Counted from the first letter of the stretch, positions 35,667 to 47,460 are shown. The stretch: 64,000 bases of DNA from Liolophura sinensis (GCF_032854445.1 NC_088303.1:36561265-36625264); one strand, 5' to 3'. The notes: generated from the sequence alone by a model not told the origin. Numbers and translations are program-made.

Positions 35667-36222
35667 TAAGGTACGTAGAAAGCCAGAATCAAAGCCTTTT
35701 CATTTACAGATTGTTGCCTCGAATTTTTATCTAACAGAAATGAAGGCCTGAAAGTTTATTTATGTTTCTTCCATTGTCAATTCTTTGTAATTCAATTCGT
35801 TCGCCAATGACGCTTCGTGTTTGGTTATTAATCCTTATGATTTTGGTTGGATCAGCCGAGAAAATACATGTATTCGTCACCCCGTAGAAGACAATGAGTC
35901 TATAATCTTAGTATATTACGTTAACGTTTTGCATACCCGTCAAACCCGGACCACAGGCACGCACGAATCTTGTCTGAAAATAATTAACTTTACGTTGCTT
36001 TTGTATGCAATTTGCGTTCTCATCCATATTATACAAACCATCATGTCTGGAATCACAGAAAGTATTTAAAAAGATGTTAATTTCTTTTATTTAACAAGTA
36101 CCGTAGTCGGTCAGTCTGTGCATGGTGGAAAGCCTATTTGCCCAAAGTTAGCCACCTGCCTTTGGTAGGTCACTGAAACCGATTAGAACATGAGCTCGAA
36201 TCTATGCGTCGAAACAAACATT

Positions 36223-36420
36223 CGTATACCAGCCGTCAACAATAAGGGCGTCCCGGGTCAATAATCGCAAGGCCAATTCCCAAAATGACGTTTAACACAA
36301 ATTAATAAAGAATTAAGAAAGTATATCAAGTATGAAAATAGGACGGAATCATACAAAGAGAAACGGTCAACAGTTTTCAATGAAGTAGAAAAGACGAAAG
36401 ATATGTTCTAGGCTCTTCCT
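36223..36420 (+). repeat. Unclassified dispersed repeat, copy 2
   Basis: It is collinear with 19166-19390 ('agccgtcaac', 'taatcgcaaggccaattc', 'gtttaacacaaat', 'tcatacaaagagaaa'). It stops exactly where the inverted-repeat end at 36421 begins. Confidence 0.65.
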
Positions 36421-36745
36421 TACGCGGCCGTAAAAGTGACATGGTTAGAAAAAAAGTTAAATAGAAAAAAAAAAAACAACCACACAGGTTCAAAGTGGCA
36501 GCTATGTTTTTTTTAATAAGTCGTGCTCACGAGATAATTAACCAGTAGAAATGCACAGTTATGTTGTGCGCAGGAGACCTTTGTTATGTCGGCACACGAA
36601 ATCTTTGTTAAGTCTAGCGCACGAGATCTTTGATAAGTCGTGCGCAAGAGATCTTTCATAAGTCGTGGGCACAAGTTCTTTGTTAAGTTGTGTGCACGAG
36701 ATCTTTATTAAGTCGTGCGCACGACATAATTAACCAATGAACACG
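36421..36745 (+). mobile_element. Left inverted end of a DNA transposon, with internal 25-bp repeats
   Basis: It begins 'tacgcggccgtaaaagtgac', the same terminus as the element at 51993-53064. About 175 bp is repeated in reverse orientation at 43160-43333, including 'aacaaccacacag', 'aaagtggcagctatg' and 'agaaatgcacagt'. From about 36530 there are at least six copies of a roughly 30-bp 'gcacgagatctttgttaagtcgtgc' variant, resembling subterminal repeats used for transposase binding. Confidence 0.6.
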
Positions 36746-37101
36746 TCGTACAAAACCCGACCATTTTAGCCTATTCCGCGTGCAGCTGTTGACCAGAGTG
36801 CATGTTGATGAGTGTAAGTACATGTATATAACACCAGCAAATTCGTGATGTGTTATGTAAACTATTAGCTGACCAAATTTACACATCTGAAAATTGAATT
36901 AACAGCATTATTTCTTTTGCGCCCTCAACGTCCGTCGTTGTTGTGCTCATCATGAACATCTAATGGAGTATTTTAGGAACGATATACATTACCGTAAAGG
37001 CCTACATGTATATTATACGTTGCCCTAACTCCCTGAAGGTAACGAACAGTACAGTTCGTTTTCCGCTTGACGATCGGGAAACCGGAATGTTGGACGTAGG
37101 T

Positions 37102-37175
37102 TCCGACTCGGGTTAGATCCCGGGGTATCCTGGCTTCGAGGCGGACGCTCTAATCATTAGGCCATCGAAGCGGTC
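37102..37175 (-). pseudogene. tRNA-like sequence (SINE head or tRNA pseudogene)
   Basis: The minus strand has an A-box-like 'tggcctaatgattagagcg' and a B-box-like 'gggatctaaccc' at normal spacing, but the anticodon stem and acceptor ends do not pair convincingly. No SINE body follows. It is best read as a tRNA-derived fragment. Confidence 0.5.
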
Positions 37176-37795
37176 TATCAAATAAATAAATAAAATTATT
37201 ATAGGCATGCGTGATAGATACATAAGTATAGGTTTATACATTGGTGGTGACAGAATAATATCCATCTTGACAAGAAAATATTTAAATAATACATGGTGTG
37301 TTTTACTAAGATGTGAGTATAGTCGATAATAGATTACATAGTTCAACAAGCTAACTATATGGGACTTTTGCGACCATAAACTTTCGATGACGTTCGTGTG
37401 CCTGTCTACACAGTGTAACGTTCGACATGTTTTCCATCAATATGGGGGCGTTAATTCTTCATTGTACAAAGCTGTCATAAAGCTACGTCAAGCGTATTTA
37501 CTGTGATTAAGTTGTCATGGAAGTTACGCCAGACTTGTATTGCGATTGCTACATATAATGGGTCAGGGCATGATACAAATGCATGTACGTCACACGTGGG
37601 AAACTCCTTAAATAACTTGCCAAAGGTTTACCCCAGGAACTGTTTTTCTTCCACGAATAAAACTGACCGTCTCGCATAATTGTAAAATGCTTGTGGCAAT
37701 CAAATGACAAACAATAAGTATAAGCGTTGTGTAGAATTATGATTTACTACTCATTCGCCGTTTGCTTCAATTTATTTAACAGATTGATCATGATA

Positions 37796-39411
37796 CGTTA
37801 GCTTTAATGGACGAGGATGCACTTAAGTCATACCAGCATTGATATGGGGACAAACTCGCAAGTATCGAATATTGCAAATCCAAGACTCGATGAGAGACAC
37901 GGTGAGGCATTTCCTGAATCTACGAGCTTGGTTCAACAATTAAAAAACAAACTGGGTGAACGGAAAAGCCCCTTTGAGCGCACCGCGGATAACACCAGGG
38001 AAAACAAGAATGCTGAAAAAAAAAGCTCCAGAAGAATTGAGTTGGGCTGACTCGCTAAGGATAAAAACACAGACAGCTTCAAGCAAGTGGGATCCAAGAA
38101 AGGTGGGGGGACACGTCACCTCACTGTGGAAAAACAGTTTAGAAAGGAGGAAATACTCCTGGTAGCTAAAGATTTGTTCCAAGGCGGGTTGTGTGAACGG
38201 GGCGACCCTTGAACTGAAATACTCGTTAAAAAGACTTTCAAATGCGAGAAGTTGCAATACTGTATGAAGAGACAAAAGTTCGGATGCTACGACTATACAT
38301 TTGCAAAGAAATCTCCAGCAAATCAGCCAACGTGAATTCAGATACTGTTGATATCACAGATCAGATTTCAGAGGTAAAATATTTATACATATAGTTAATT
38401 ATATAGCTATAAGATTCCTGGAAAATTTTTTTAAATATTTAAAAACTTGCAGCCGTGACATGCATGTAGTGGATCGAGCGTCACTGTGTCTGGCTTGTAA
38501 ATGTATAGATCCAGGCTTCAATACCGAATCGAGTCACATCTAAGGCTTTAACATGGGTAATCCTGATAGTCCTCGCTTGACGCTGAGCACAAGAGTAAAG
38601 GGTTAAGTACTGGTCGGCGTTTTGTCTGGTGTCTTCGGCATAGCTTTACATGCAGTGAGACAGCCCTTTACATATGTCGACATTGGGTTGAGTCTGCTAT
38701 TAAGACATATGACGGAAACAGTGTGGAGTGCCAGTCAAACAAATAACATATTTAAGTAATCCTTTTACACATGTTAAACCAAAGACAGTTTTAATCTGAT
38801 TCCGCAAGTTTTCTTTATTTATTATGCGTGTTTGCATGATTCTGTTTGCTTGGTTTAAATGATGTGTAATGGTTAAAAGGTAATAAGCGTGCAAACAGTG
38901 AAAACAAAGTCTTGCATACAGCCCTTTAATTTTCACAGATAGCCATGATACTTTCTCATTTTTAGCGAACAACAAATTAAAATAGACAATTACTCTGCAT
39001 ATTAACCAATTGCACTGTAGCGTATAAGATGTAGGACAGTTTCTAGTCTCACGTAAGAATAAATATACCAACGTACTTGGGCTGTGTGGTGATATACCAC
39101 ACAAAAATGAGTCCTTGTATAGACTACAATAAAATCAATCTTGATAAACAAAGTTATATTGAAATATTGCCGATATCGGCAACTTTCAATCTGTAACTTA
39201 TATGGAATGTAGAGATTTTGTTTCACTAAAACAATCATTCCAGCTAAAATTAATTTGTATTTTACAGACTGTTACCAACCCTGAAAATAATGAGGTGAAC
39301 CAATCAAGTGAATCTACTGATACCAGAAGTGTGATCGATACCGGTTGCCCAACAATTGTCTATAACCGACGCCTGGTCAGTCATAATATTTTTCGACACA
39401 GTTACATATAG
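37796..39411 (+). pseudogene. Unidentified protein-like fragments, one with a DTG protease-like motif
   Basis: At 37817-38050 there is a Lys/Arg/Glu-rich 77-codon reading. At 38105-38210 another frame reads RHLTVEKQFRKEEILLVAKDL. At about 39268-39384, after an acceptor-like 'gtattttacag', a frame contains SVIDTGCPTIV, resembling the active-site loop of retroviral-type aspartic proteases as found in retrotransposons. The pieces are in different frames and no reverse transcriptase follows. This may be the eroded remains of a retroelement. Confidence is low, and each fragment alone could be chance. Confidence 0.3.
38452..38610 (+). repeat. Diverged SINE 5' part (ACTC-tail family)
   Basis: The blocks 'gtagtggatcgagcgtc', 'tagatccaggcttcaatacc', 'gagtcacatctaaggcttta' and 'cctcgcttgacgctgagcac' follow the order of the head and upper body of the copy at 30051-30411. 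The 3' half is not recognisable. Confidence 0.65.
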
Positions 39412-39849
39412 TTTTCGACACAGGGCCATCAAGAGAATTGATGATACTAACCTTACTTTCAATTCAAAAGTCTCCATGTTCGAGGGACCCTGTAATGAAA
39501 GAAATATTGCTCTATTTTAGTACGTTGAACTTCAAGCTCAAGAAATAAATGAAATGAAACAACCAAATGAAATGAAAATAGTGTTTGCACGAGGCTATTT
39601 GAAAAAATTAACCGTAAAAAAACTATTGGCCCATATGTCTTAAGATTTTGAAAAAAAGAAAAGCTAAATGTCACTTTATAGAATAGAATGTATAACCCCA
39701 ATGATAGAAGATATCCTTGACTAGGATGCTAGGACGAAATTGAACAGGGTATGTCAGTTTTTATCATGGTACTTGTGTAAGCCAAATGTTTATAGCGACC
39801 TTTAACATGTTTGATTTCATCGAAGAATGGTGCAACTATCTCAATAAGA

Positions 39850-40120
39850 TTTATTTATTTATTTATTTGATTAGTGTTTTACGCCGTACTCAAGAATATT
39901 TCACTTATATGACGGCGGCCAGCATTATGGTGGGTGGAAACCGGGCAGAGCCCGGTGGAAACCCACGACCATCCGCAGGCTGCTGCCAGACCTTCCCACG
40001 TGCGGCCGGAGAGGAAGCCAGCATGAGCTGGACTTGACCTCATAGCGATCGCATTGGTGAGAGGCTCCAGGGTCATTGCGCCGCGCTAGCGCGCTAACCA
40101 ACTGAGCCACGGAGGCCCCC
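39850..40120 (-). mobile_element. Full-length tRNA-derived SINE (ATTT-tail family)
   Basis: On the minus strand the head reads 'ggggcctccgtggctcagtt' and 'ggttagcgcgctagcgc' (A box), with B-box-like 'gaggtcaagtcc'. The central block 'cataatgctggccgccgtca' follows, then 'ttcttgagtacggcgtaaaa' and an (AAAT)n tail. This is the reference copy for at least eight other pieces in the window. The layout resembles widespread molluscan SINEs; the published family name was not verified. Confidence 0.9.
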
Positions 40121-40557
40121 ATCCCAACAAGAGAAAAAAATGTTACTGTTCAGGCAGTAGACGCGTCCAGTGAAGATGACTTTTTAAGCAGCTGTGAGCG
40201 ACATGAATGAGATCCTCCTCCTAATATATCTGGCACAGCACGGATATCACTGAGTACAAGCAAGAAAGCACGTACTTATATTTGCTATTACGCAGGTCAT
40301 ATTCATTGAAGGAAAAAGGAGCCATTCAAAGGTAAATTCGCCCTACTGGTCACTCCAAATATGAAATAAATCTAAACTGAGATCTCATAAACATTACATA
40401 TGATCACATACGATAAACTGGCTCTATTAATCTCTGACATGGAAAGGAGACGCAAGTCTACTGAACTTGTCTATGGCATGTTTTGAGATATAATATTTCT
40501 CAGAGTAATGCTATTACTTTTTAAATTATATTTTTCCTTGGGATTAGGTGAAAATGG

Positions 40558-40640
40558 TTGTTTGGTTGATTGATTGATTGATTGATTGATGTACTAAGAA
40601 TCTTTCACTTATATAGGACTTCATGCCAGTGTCAAGGGCG
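40558..40640 (-). repeat. Decayed SINE 3' end (ATTT-tail family)
   Basis: A (TTGA)n tract is followed by 'tgtactaagaatctttcacttatata', the degenerate 3' end of the family. Confidence 0.5.
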
Positions 40641-41646
40641 CATGAAGACAACTGGAATACCCAGACTAACTCACTGTTCTCTTGGTAAGTTACACTCCAC
40701 GTTTTTGCATGTCATGTATACAACTTACATCAGGTGTTGAGCAGTATATAATTCTGGTGTTCGCACTATTGGTGAAAAACAATAGTAATTTCCTACGAAC
40801 GTCAAAATGTTAGAGACCCAATCGCTTTCCACCAAAACTTCACGAACAAGCGGGTGATCTAAGATATTCCCTTACCAAGGCTTGAACCCACCCCTCGTGA
40901 GTCCTTGACGCTGATAAACCCTCTCCCTTCGCCATTATGAATATTGAAAGCTTATACTTTCTCTTGAACAGGTGTGTAAGTGGACTGGAATGCTGTGGGC
41001 TTCTGACGATGATTCAAAAATATCTTTAAATCTGTGAGCCTATTTTAATACATTCCTCACATGCCCTAGATGCTGCCTCAGTGGATGGGATATTCCAAGT
41101 AGAGTGATCCAGACCAAACAGCAACCGTCACAGACTGGAGATGAAAATTCAGACGAATTGTCGAAACTGGCTTCAAGATTGTGAAGGTAATTTTCATCTT
41201 GCATGAACATCAGAAACTATCGTAGCTCATACTTTAACCGTAATAAATGCAAAGTCATGGGAGTAATTTTTGCCATGACTATTGTACATGTTTAAGATAG
41301 TAAACAATATTGATTTTACTCGTGCTTGTTCCAGCTATAAATAAGGCACAGTGTAAGAAAATAATACAGTCCTTCTCTAACCGACATGCTAATGCATAAA
41401 AGAAGTTTTTTTGAAACCTTATGCTACAATACAAACTTGAGATATTTTATTCCGACAAAACCTTTTATACACATGGTACATGTATATAAAAGCAGTTCAC
41501 AAACAAAATATATAACAAAGGATATCATAAATGTTAATACTGTACAATCAAGGGCTTGATTTAACATGTAAATGGCAAGTCTACATCGATACGTCTATTA
41601 TGGATTGCAGTTCCATATGCTGAATGTTGTCATATAAACACAGATA

Positions 41647-41782
41647 GCAACCTGCGGATGGTCGTGGGTTTCCGCCGGGCTCTGCCCGGTTTCCACCCAC
41701 CATAATGCTGGCCGCCGTCGTATAAGTGAAATATTCTTGAGTACGGCGTAAAACACCAATCAAAAAAAAAAAAAAAAAAAAA
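41647..41782 (+). mobile_element. 5'-truncated SINE (ATTT-tail family) with target-site duplication and poly(A)
   Basis: Only the 3' 136 bp inserted, from 'ctgcggatggtcgtgggttt' to a long A run. It is flanked by a perfect 13-bp duplication, 'ataaacacagata', at 41634-41646 and 41783-41795. The right duplicate runs into the acceptor-like TTTTCAG that precedes the HECT fragment. Confidence 0.92.
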
Positions 41783-41801
41783 ATAAACACAGATATTTTC
41801 A

Positions 41802-42059
41802 GAACAAAACGTACTGGAGAAAGTGTTGGTAGGCCCCCTATTTGTCACAGGACTGGATTCCGTTCCACCTTTAGGCTTCGAACCGCAGCCATCATTAAAG
41901 TTTAACCCTCCAGGGAACTGTGAACCAGAAGACCATGGACTGGGCTATCCAAGCACCTGTACCATCACTCTATCCCTTCCAGTCATTCAGGATTATGGGC
42001 AGTTCACTATGGTAATGACAAATTGTGTCAATCTAGTCACCGTATTCTCACATGAGTAG
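41802..42059 (+). CDS. HECT E3 ubiquitin ligase C-lobe fragment
   Basis: HECT ligases pass ubiquitin from an E2 to a catalytic Cys in the C-lobe and then to substrates. The frame from about 41802 reads EQNVLEKVL, FVTGLDSVPPLGF and then YPSTCTITLSLP, where the Cys sits in the family's (P/H)TC active-site motif. It ends after a short tail at TAG (42057-42059). The spacing is typical of the G2E3-like HECT proteins common in invertebrate genomes. An acceptor-like ATATTTTCAG lies just before the block, so it could be a true last exon. No matching N-lobe exon was recognised upstream, so it may be an isolated remnant. The frame is open, with no internal stop. Confidence 0.5.
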   Translation, partial: EQNVLEKVLVGPLFVTGLDSVPPLGFEPQPSLKFNPPGNCEPEDHGLGYPSTCTITLSLPVIQDYGQFTMVMTNCVNLVTVFSHE

Positions 42060-43117
42060 GCTGCAGGTTGGACAATAAGCCAACCACTTTTACAGAAGAA
42101 AGTTCGTTTTATATATACTGCTGTTTAAAGAGCGATTGGAATTGTAAACAACATTATGTACATATATGATCTGTCTGGAAAAGCAATCTAACATTTTATA
42201 TGTATTCAAATTTCAAATAGAGTTTCGAGTTCGGGCTCTTTTATTACTAAAGGTAAAAAAGTCCTACTGTATCATGTAACCCATCCAAAATATCTGTTTA
42301 TATGGAATGGTCGATCTATATGAGTACAGGTTTGGTATGTTTGTGTTAATGCTTGTGTGTTTGGCAAAAGGGTACATAAATGTTGTTTGTAAGAACTCGT
42401 GTGAAATACAGTCACTACATAAGAGATATTTTAAAACATGTAAAGCATTTTTTAAACCCAAGGGTACAAATAGTCGTCGAAAATACGGACAACAGAATAT
42501 TTTAGTATATGGGTATCACGTTATGGAATAAGACTATTACGAAGTATCAGAATACTAGTACTAGCCAAACATGCGTCTGCATGAGAGAATTAATTGTGTG
42601 TTTATATCGCGTTCTGTTTATTTTCTATGCATGTTGATATATGCTGATGTATGAAAGCATAATGGATCAGCCATGCAATAATTGCAACTCTTGGGAATTC
42701 GTTTTTTATGTTATGCACGATTATATTTTTTACGGAGGAATACTTTTCAGCCCATACCTTTTATTAAAAATGATTTGTTAAGCGATAGATCGATATGGAA
42801 AATCACATTAGCATAATTCTGTAAACAGCTATTTTTGTGAAATTGCAGTTACTTTAGTATATAGCTGAAACGCTTAAATCTGTGTATCAGACTTCCGGTG
42901 GATCTTCGAATGCATGCCGGCATTTAAGCCGACCTCTAATCATGATAGTGCTGTGATGGGTTAATGATAAAAAAATCGTTTAGTTACAGCGTTTGATCTC
43001 AGTCGAAAACCAAGTTGAAGGAGTAAAACAGTACTCTTTTTGACTACGTTTCCTGCTTTGTCTTTTACCGTCCTTATTCCATGGAATAATCCATTATATC
43101 TATGAAAGACAAGGTAT
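42060..43117. other. Non-coding sequence
   Basis: AT-rich; no gene or repeat was recognised. Confidence 0.45.
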
Positions 43118-43159
43118 GTGATTTATTTGATTTGATTGGTTTCTGAGCCGTGTTCCAGA

Positions 43160-43333
43160 ATTTTTCAAAAATAACAAAGATCTCATGCGCACGACATGAC
43201 TGTGCATTTCTATTGGTCAGTTATCTCAAGAGCATGAAAAAAAAAACATAGCTGCCACTTTGAAAGCTGTGTGGTTGTTTTTCTTTTTTCTATTTAATAT
43301 TTTTCCTAACCATGTCACTTTTACGGCTCCGTA
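43160..43333 (-). mobile_element. Right inverted end matching 36421
   Basis: Read on the minus strand it starts 'gtacggagccgtaaaagtga' and continues collinearly with 36421-36595 for about 175 bp with roughly one mismatch in seven. It is either the other end of one 6.9-kb element or an independent copy. A short SINE-end remnant (43118-43160) abuts it. Confidence 0.6.
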
Positions 43334-43669
43334 CCTCCTCCCGCCGTGAGGCTGTAGCTTTATGTCTACAGATTTGAGGAATATCTGACGAAGCTAGGAT
43401 GGTGATTTCCTTGAATAGAGCCATTTCCTCTACTAAATAACTAAATGGAGAAGCACTTGACGTAAATCAGATCATGCTGAGATTTATCTGTGTAGACCAT
43501 CTCTCGACTGAGTACACTATGCCTTACATGTAAGAGCCCGACATTTGTATATCACTCATAGACCGTGGAGGGCATCGCGTTCCTGGTTGGTAATGACAAT
43601 GCCCATTTCCTTAACAACTTTAAACAATGTGTCGATGGCATTAGAATTTTAGTCTCAAAACGTGTTGTC

Positions 43670-43671
<2 letters not shown>

Positions 43672-43763
<92 letters not shown>
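43672..43763. repeat. (TA)n microsatellite, about 92 bp
   Basis: An uninterrupted alternating TA tract. The ORFs over it (runs of Tyr-Ile) are artefacts. Confidence 0.95.
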
Positions 43764-43766
<3 letters not shown>

Positions 43767-43799
43767 TGAACCTCTTGCGCATATTATAAAATTATCTCA

Positions 43800-44765
43800 T
43801 TGTCATTAAAACACGCTCGAATGATTCCCAAATTCAAAACTGTCGAAAGTAACATAACTCAACGCTGTAAACCAGTCTCTTTTCTACCTTCGATAAGCAA
43901 AATTATGGAGAAAATCGCAGCCATGCAGTATGATAACCGAACATCTTCAAACTAATACCATCATTTCTACTTTATTTGCAGCAAATTCTCTTCACACCAA
44001 ATTGATCGAGTCTAAGAAGAATAAACAATTTAGTGACGATACATTCTTTTCCGCTTTCAAAGTTACAAAAGTTACACTTCCATCGCTTGCGAAATGTATC
44101 TGGTTGTACCTGGTTTCGAAGCTACCTTTTCTTATTGAATAACTACCTTCCTGCACCATTTCCCATTAAGTGCGGTATGCTACATGGCCCTATTCATGGT
44201 TCTGTTCTAGGTCCTGTACTCTTTCTAACTGATATAAATTATGTAACTTCTTCTATACCCTATTACGCCCAAAAACCTGATGATACCAGCTCTACTTATC
44301 CGTCAGGAAATATTAAAGAAACCATAAATATTATGACACGTAAACTTACAAAAGTGCAAAATTTAGTTGTACGCATATAAGCAATATCACTGAATATTAG
44401 GGATACAAAAGTAATGTTAATGACACCTTCTCGAAAAGCGATTCCATCCGATCTTCTAAACATAGACAAACAATTGAAGTAGAAGCTATAGCGTCAATTA
44501 TGTTAGGACTACTTTTAAGTTTAGTGGCTGCCTCATATAAATGATATATATTAAATAAAAAAATTAAATAAAAGTGTTAATAAAAAAAATTATTTTTATA
44601 CATTACTATTTCACGATGTTCCCATGTCTACCATGTGCTAATTTATTATGGGACAACACATTTTCAACACACTTACAACCGCTATTCCTTCTCCAAAAAC
44701 GAATTACATGTATTACTCTATTCGGCAGATTAGAAGACTTCTTTGGAACTCCACTCCAGTAAATT
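43800..44765 (+). mobile_element. Decayed non-LTR retrotransposon (LINE) reverse-transcriptase region
   Basis: Read across frames: PVSFLPSISKIMEKIAA (RT finger block, usually RPISLLPSISKI.EK), GPIHGSVLGPVLFLTDIN (usually G.PQGSVLGPLLF..YIND), then AQKPDDTS in place of the catalytic YADDT, and further on WDNTFSTHLQPLFLLQKR, the conserved C-terminal block. The order and spacing are those of a Jockey/CR1-type LINE ORF2. The broken YADD motif, stops and frameshifts show it is dead. Confidence 0.85.
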
Positions 44766-45104
44766 GTATATGTGTGTATTCTTCTGTTATATTTATATGG
44801 TGAATAACATGAAATGAAATGGAGTGAAACATGGGAGAGTATAACAAACAAAGTGCAAACAAAAAATACAAGTCTGGTAATACCTACGAGAATAGCTGTC
44901 AATAGTTTATACTGAAGGAAAGACAGCCGATATTCTATGGACGAAAGTGACATCCAATTCAAATTTCAAACCCGTATAATCCGTGGATAATTAGTTATTT
45001 AGTCGCCCTTTTTATTGCAATTGTTCATAAGGCCCCATGCTTATGTAATAAACACAGATGCTTATATACCTTCCATGGCTTGATACCAGATAAAGTGGAA
45101 ATAA

Positions 45105-45772
45105 GCCCCGTCCAGACTATCCAACATCACTCAACTTTTGTTGACTCAACAAGCGTCAACTTGAAGATGAGTCAGCAAGTTGAGCGGTGTTGAGTAGTCT
45201 GGACGGATTCCTCAACTTCGCTCAACAACACTCAACATCACCCAACACTGTTGACTAAGAAATGTCCATGTGTAATTTTTGTCAACACGTTGAGTCAAGT
45301 TGAGTGAAAGTTGCCAATCAACGGGCGCGTAGGAATAACGTGACCGTCTTAAGGCGCGTGACCTGTGCGAAATGGCGGCAGCAAAGGCGAAAGAGAGAAA
45401 CCGGTATCGCGATGAAACAGTTTCGTCGATACAGGAGTGTGAAAAATACCTTTGCCTGTACAACACTCTCTCTAAGGATTACAAAGTCAGGGACAAAAGA
45501 AAATCATTGTGTCCAGTGCATTGGAGAGAAAGATGAAAATTTCACTCCAATTTATCGGAAGTTTGGTGAAAAAAAAAAAAACAAACAAAAAAAAAATTGG
45601 AGAGAACGATGGAAATTTCACTCCAGTTTATCGAAAGTTTGGTGAAAAAAAAAACAAAAAAAAAACAGCTCAACACACGACAACAGTATTGGACAATGTT
45701 GATATATCTGATTTGTTGTCTGGACGGGACACTTAACAAAAGTTGAACGATGTTGGATAGTCTGGACGGGGG
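45105..45772 (+). mobile_element. Harbinger-like transposon derivative with a protein-coding remnant
   Basis: The ends are perfect inverted repeats of more than 20 bp: 'ccccgtccagactatccaac' at the left, complemented at the right end by 'gttggatagtctggacgggg'. They are bordered by TAAG, in line with the 3-bp TAA/TTA target preference of PIF/Harbinger elements. Inside, from 45373, a frame reads MAAAKAKERNRYRDE and ECEKYLCLYNTLSKDYKVRD, which resembles the MADF/Myb-like DNA-binding accessory protein of that superfamily. No DDE transposase is left. A 70-80 bp internal duplication rich in A runs lies at 45519-45665. Confidence 0.75.
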
Positions 45773-45972
45773 TTAAGATACAACTGTGTCAAAGGCAATG
45801 TAAGATTTGTCAACGCGTGAAGTTGATGGGTAAAGGGCATATAAAGGGAGGTAATCTTGTAACGACACCATTATCACGAATTACCCCCCATTTGACTCTA
45901 AACGAGAAAAAAAAAAAAAACATTTTAACGCGCCGCCTGCAATGACAGGTGTCATATCATGCCTTCACATGT

Positions 45973-46115
45973 CAATCACGGACGTGACCGGTCAATAAAT
46001 GCAAATTCAACACAAACCGCCAAATAACTAAGAAAGTATATTTAAACAGAAGTTAGGATGAAATCATATTAAGGAGGAGTAGTTAACAGCCTTCAATGGT
46101 GTCAGAAAGACGCAA
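45973..46115 (+). repeat. Unclassified dispersed repeat, copy 3
   Basis: A diverged partial copy of 19166-19390, sharing 'cacaaaccgccaa', 'aactaagaaagtata', 'atgaaatcatatt' and 'gaaagacgcaatgaat'. Confidence 0.55.
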
Positions 46116-47460
46116 TGAATTTGTCAATTTAATCAATACCTAAAGTATGTACCATGTTAGTTTTAAATTAACGTTGATTTAAAATAAATGTGTGATTTCG
46201 CTTTGGCTACAACTGTGTATATATCCGACACAGCCATTTTTCTTCAGCATGATGCATAGGCAGCCTCTATCCTTCGGCGGGGGATGCATTTAGGGTAGGC
46301 GGATTTTGACGAATTCGTACGCTGAATAATTTAGCAGTGTAACCGTTAAAATATTTGAAATAAACCAACAATATGCCAGTGGTGTATAATTTTAGTTAAC
46401 ATACAACGTTTAATTAGGCTATTGATATTCCACCCAACAGCATGCACTATCTGCAGAGGCCCCAAATATATATACTGTATATAATATAAACATATCTGTC
46501 AGGATGTTAAAAAAAAAAACATTGCACAGGCATTAGCTGAAGGGCTGTCGTCGCTTTCAGTAATAGCCTACACTTTAGTTATATTGTGATCATTTCTATA
46601 TATGTTACCAAATTCACAGAGGTGACATTTCAGGCCATTAAGGCGAATAAAGACATAAGTAAGCACCCTGATAAGCTCCAGATACTAAATAGGTCCTATA
46701 CTCACTATAGGGGTCACTATAACGACTAGCGTGCAACACAGCTATGGACTGTTTTGGCTAACCCTAGCAGGGATCGAAGTGTGACCATTGCAGGACGATT
46801 TTGGCACTGATAAGGTGAATAGTTGCCCAAATTCCTGTCCCTAGCTAATCGGATAATTTCCTTTCTCTTCGCTAAAAACTGTATTCCGCAGTTATTTTGT
46901 CATAAATATTCAAGGTATGAAACTTGTTTGTAACTAAAGACAATTTGGCGAAAAAATAGCCCCCCCCCCCCCATCCCCCAACAAATGTCATCAAATTTGT
47001 CACCGCCTTCTGTCAGTTCACTTCTAGTTGCAACGCTAAAGCGCGCTGGACAAGGCTAGTGTTTTTCAAAATGTTACATAGGCCTATATATGGCTGAAGG
47101 ACCTGGGAACTGCGGTAAACATTTGTCATGGTTATTACAGAGCTGATCATTCGCATAGGGCTAGGTATAGTGTCATTTTTAGAAGATATATGTCATGCAC
47201 GGCTTTTATTGACATATACATCTAACGCATTATACCCCGTGTTTCTGGGTTTCATTCATTCAATATACCAGTTGTTTCTCCATGGATTTCGTTTCAAAGC
47301 TTGAGATGATGAAGGATTTGCAAAGGTTAATGTCATATCAACCCCTAATCCTGGATGTGTAGCGCTACATTGTTACAACATGAACTTTTCCCAGACGGCT
47401 TTGTAAACATCAGTTACAACTTGTTCACAGTAGGACTACTTCTTCAAAGTGTTTCTCTGA
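46116..47460. other. Non-coding sequence
   Basis: No gene was recognised. A C13 run lies at about 46960-46972. Confidence 0.45.

Noticed and set aside
37102-37175. A functional tRNA gene
   Set aside because: A and B boxes are present, but the acceptor and anticodon stems do not pair well.
39786-40122. ORFs of 65-83 codons on both strands, and similar ones at 41581-41848, 53383-53586 and 54133-54421
   Set aside because: All derive from copies of the ATTT-tail SINE.
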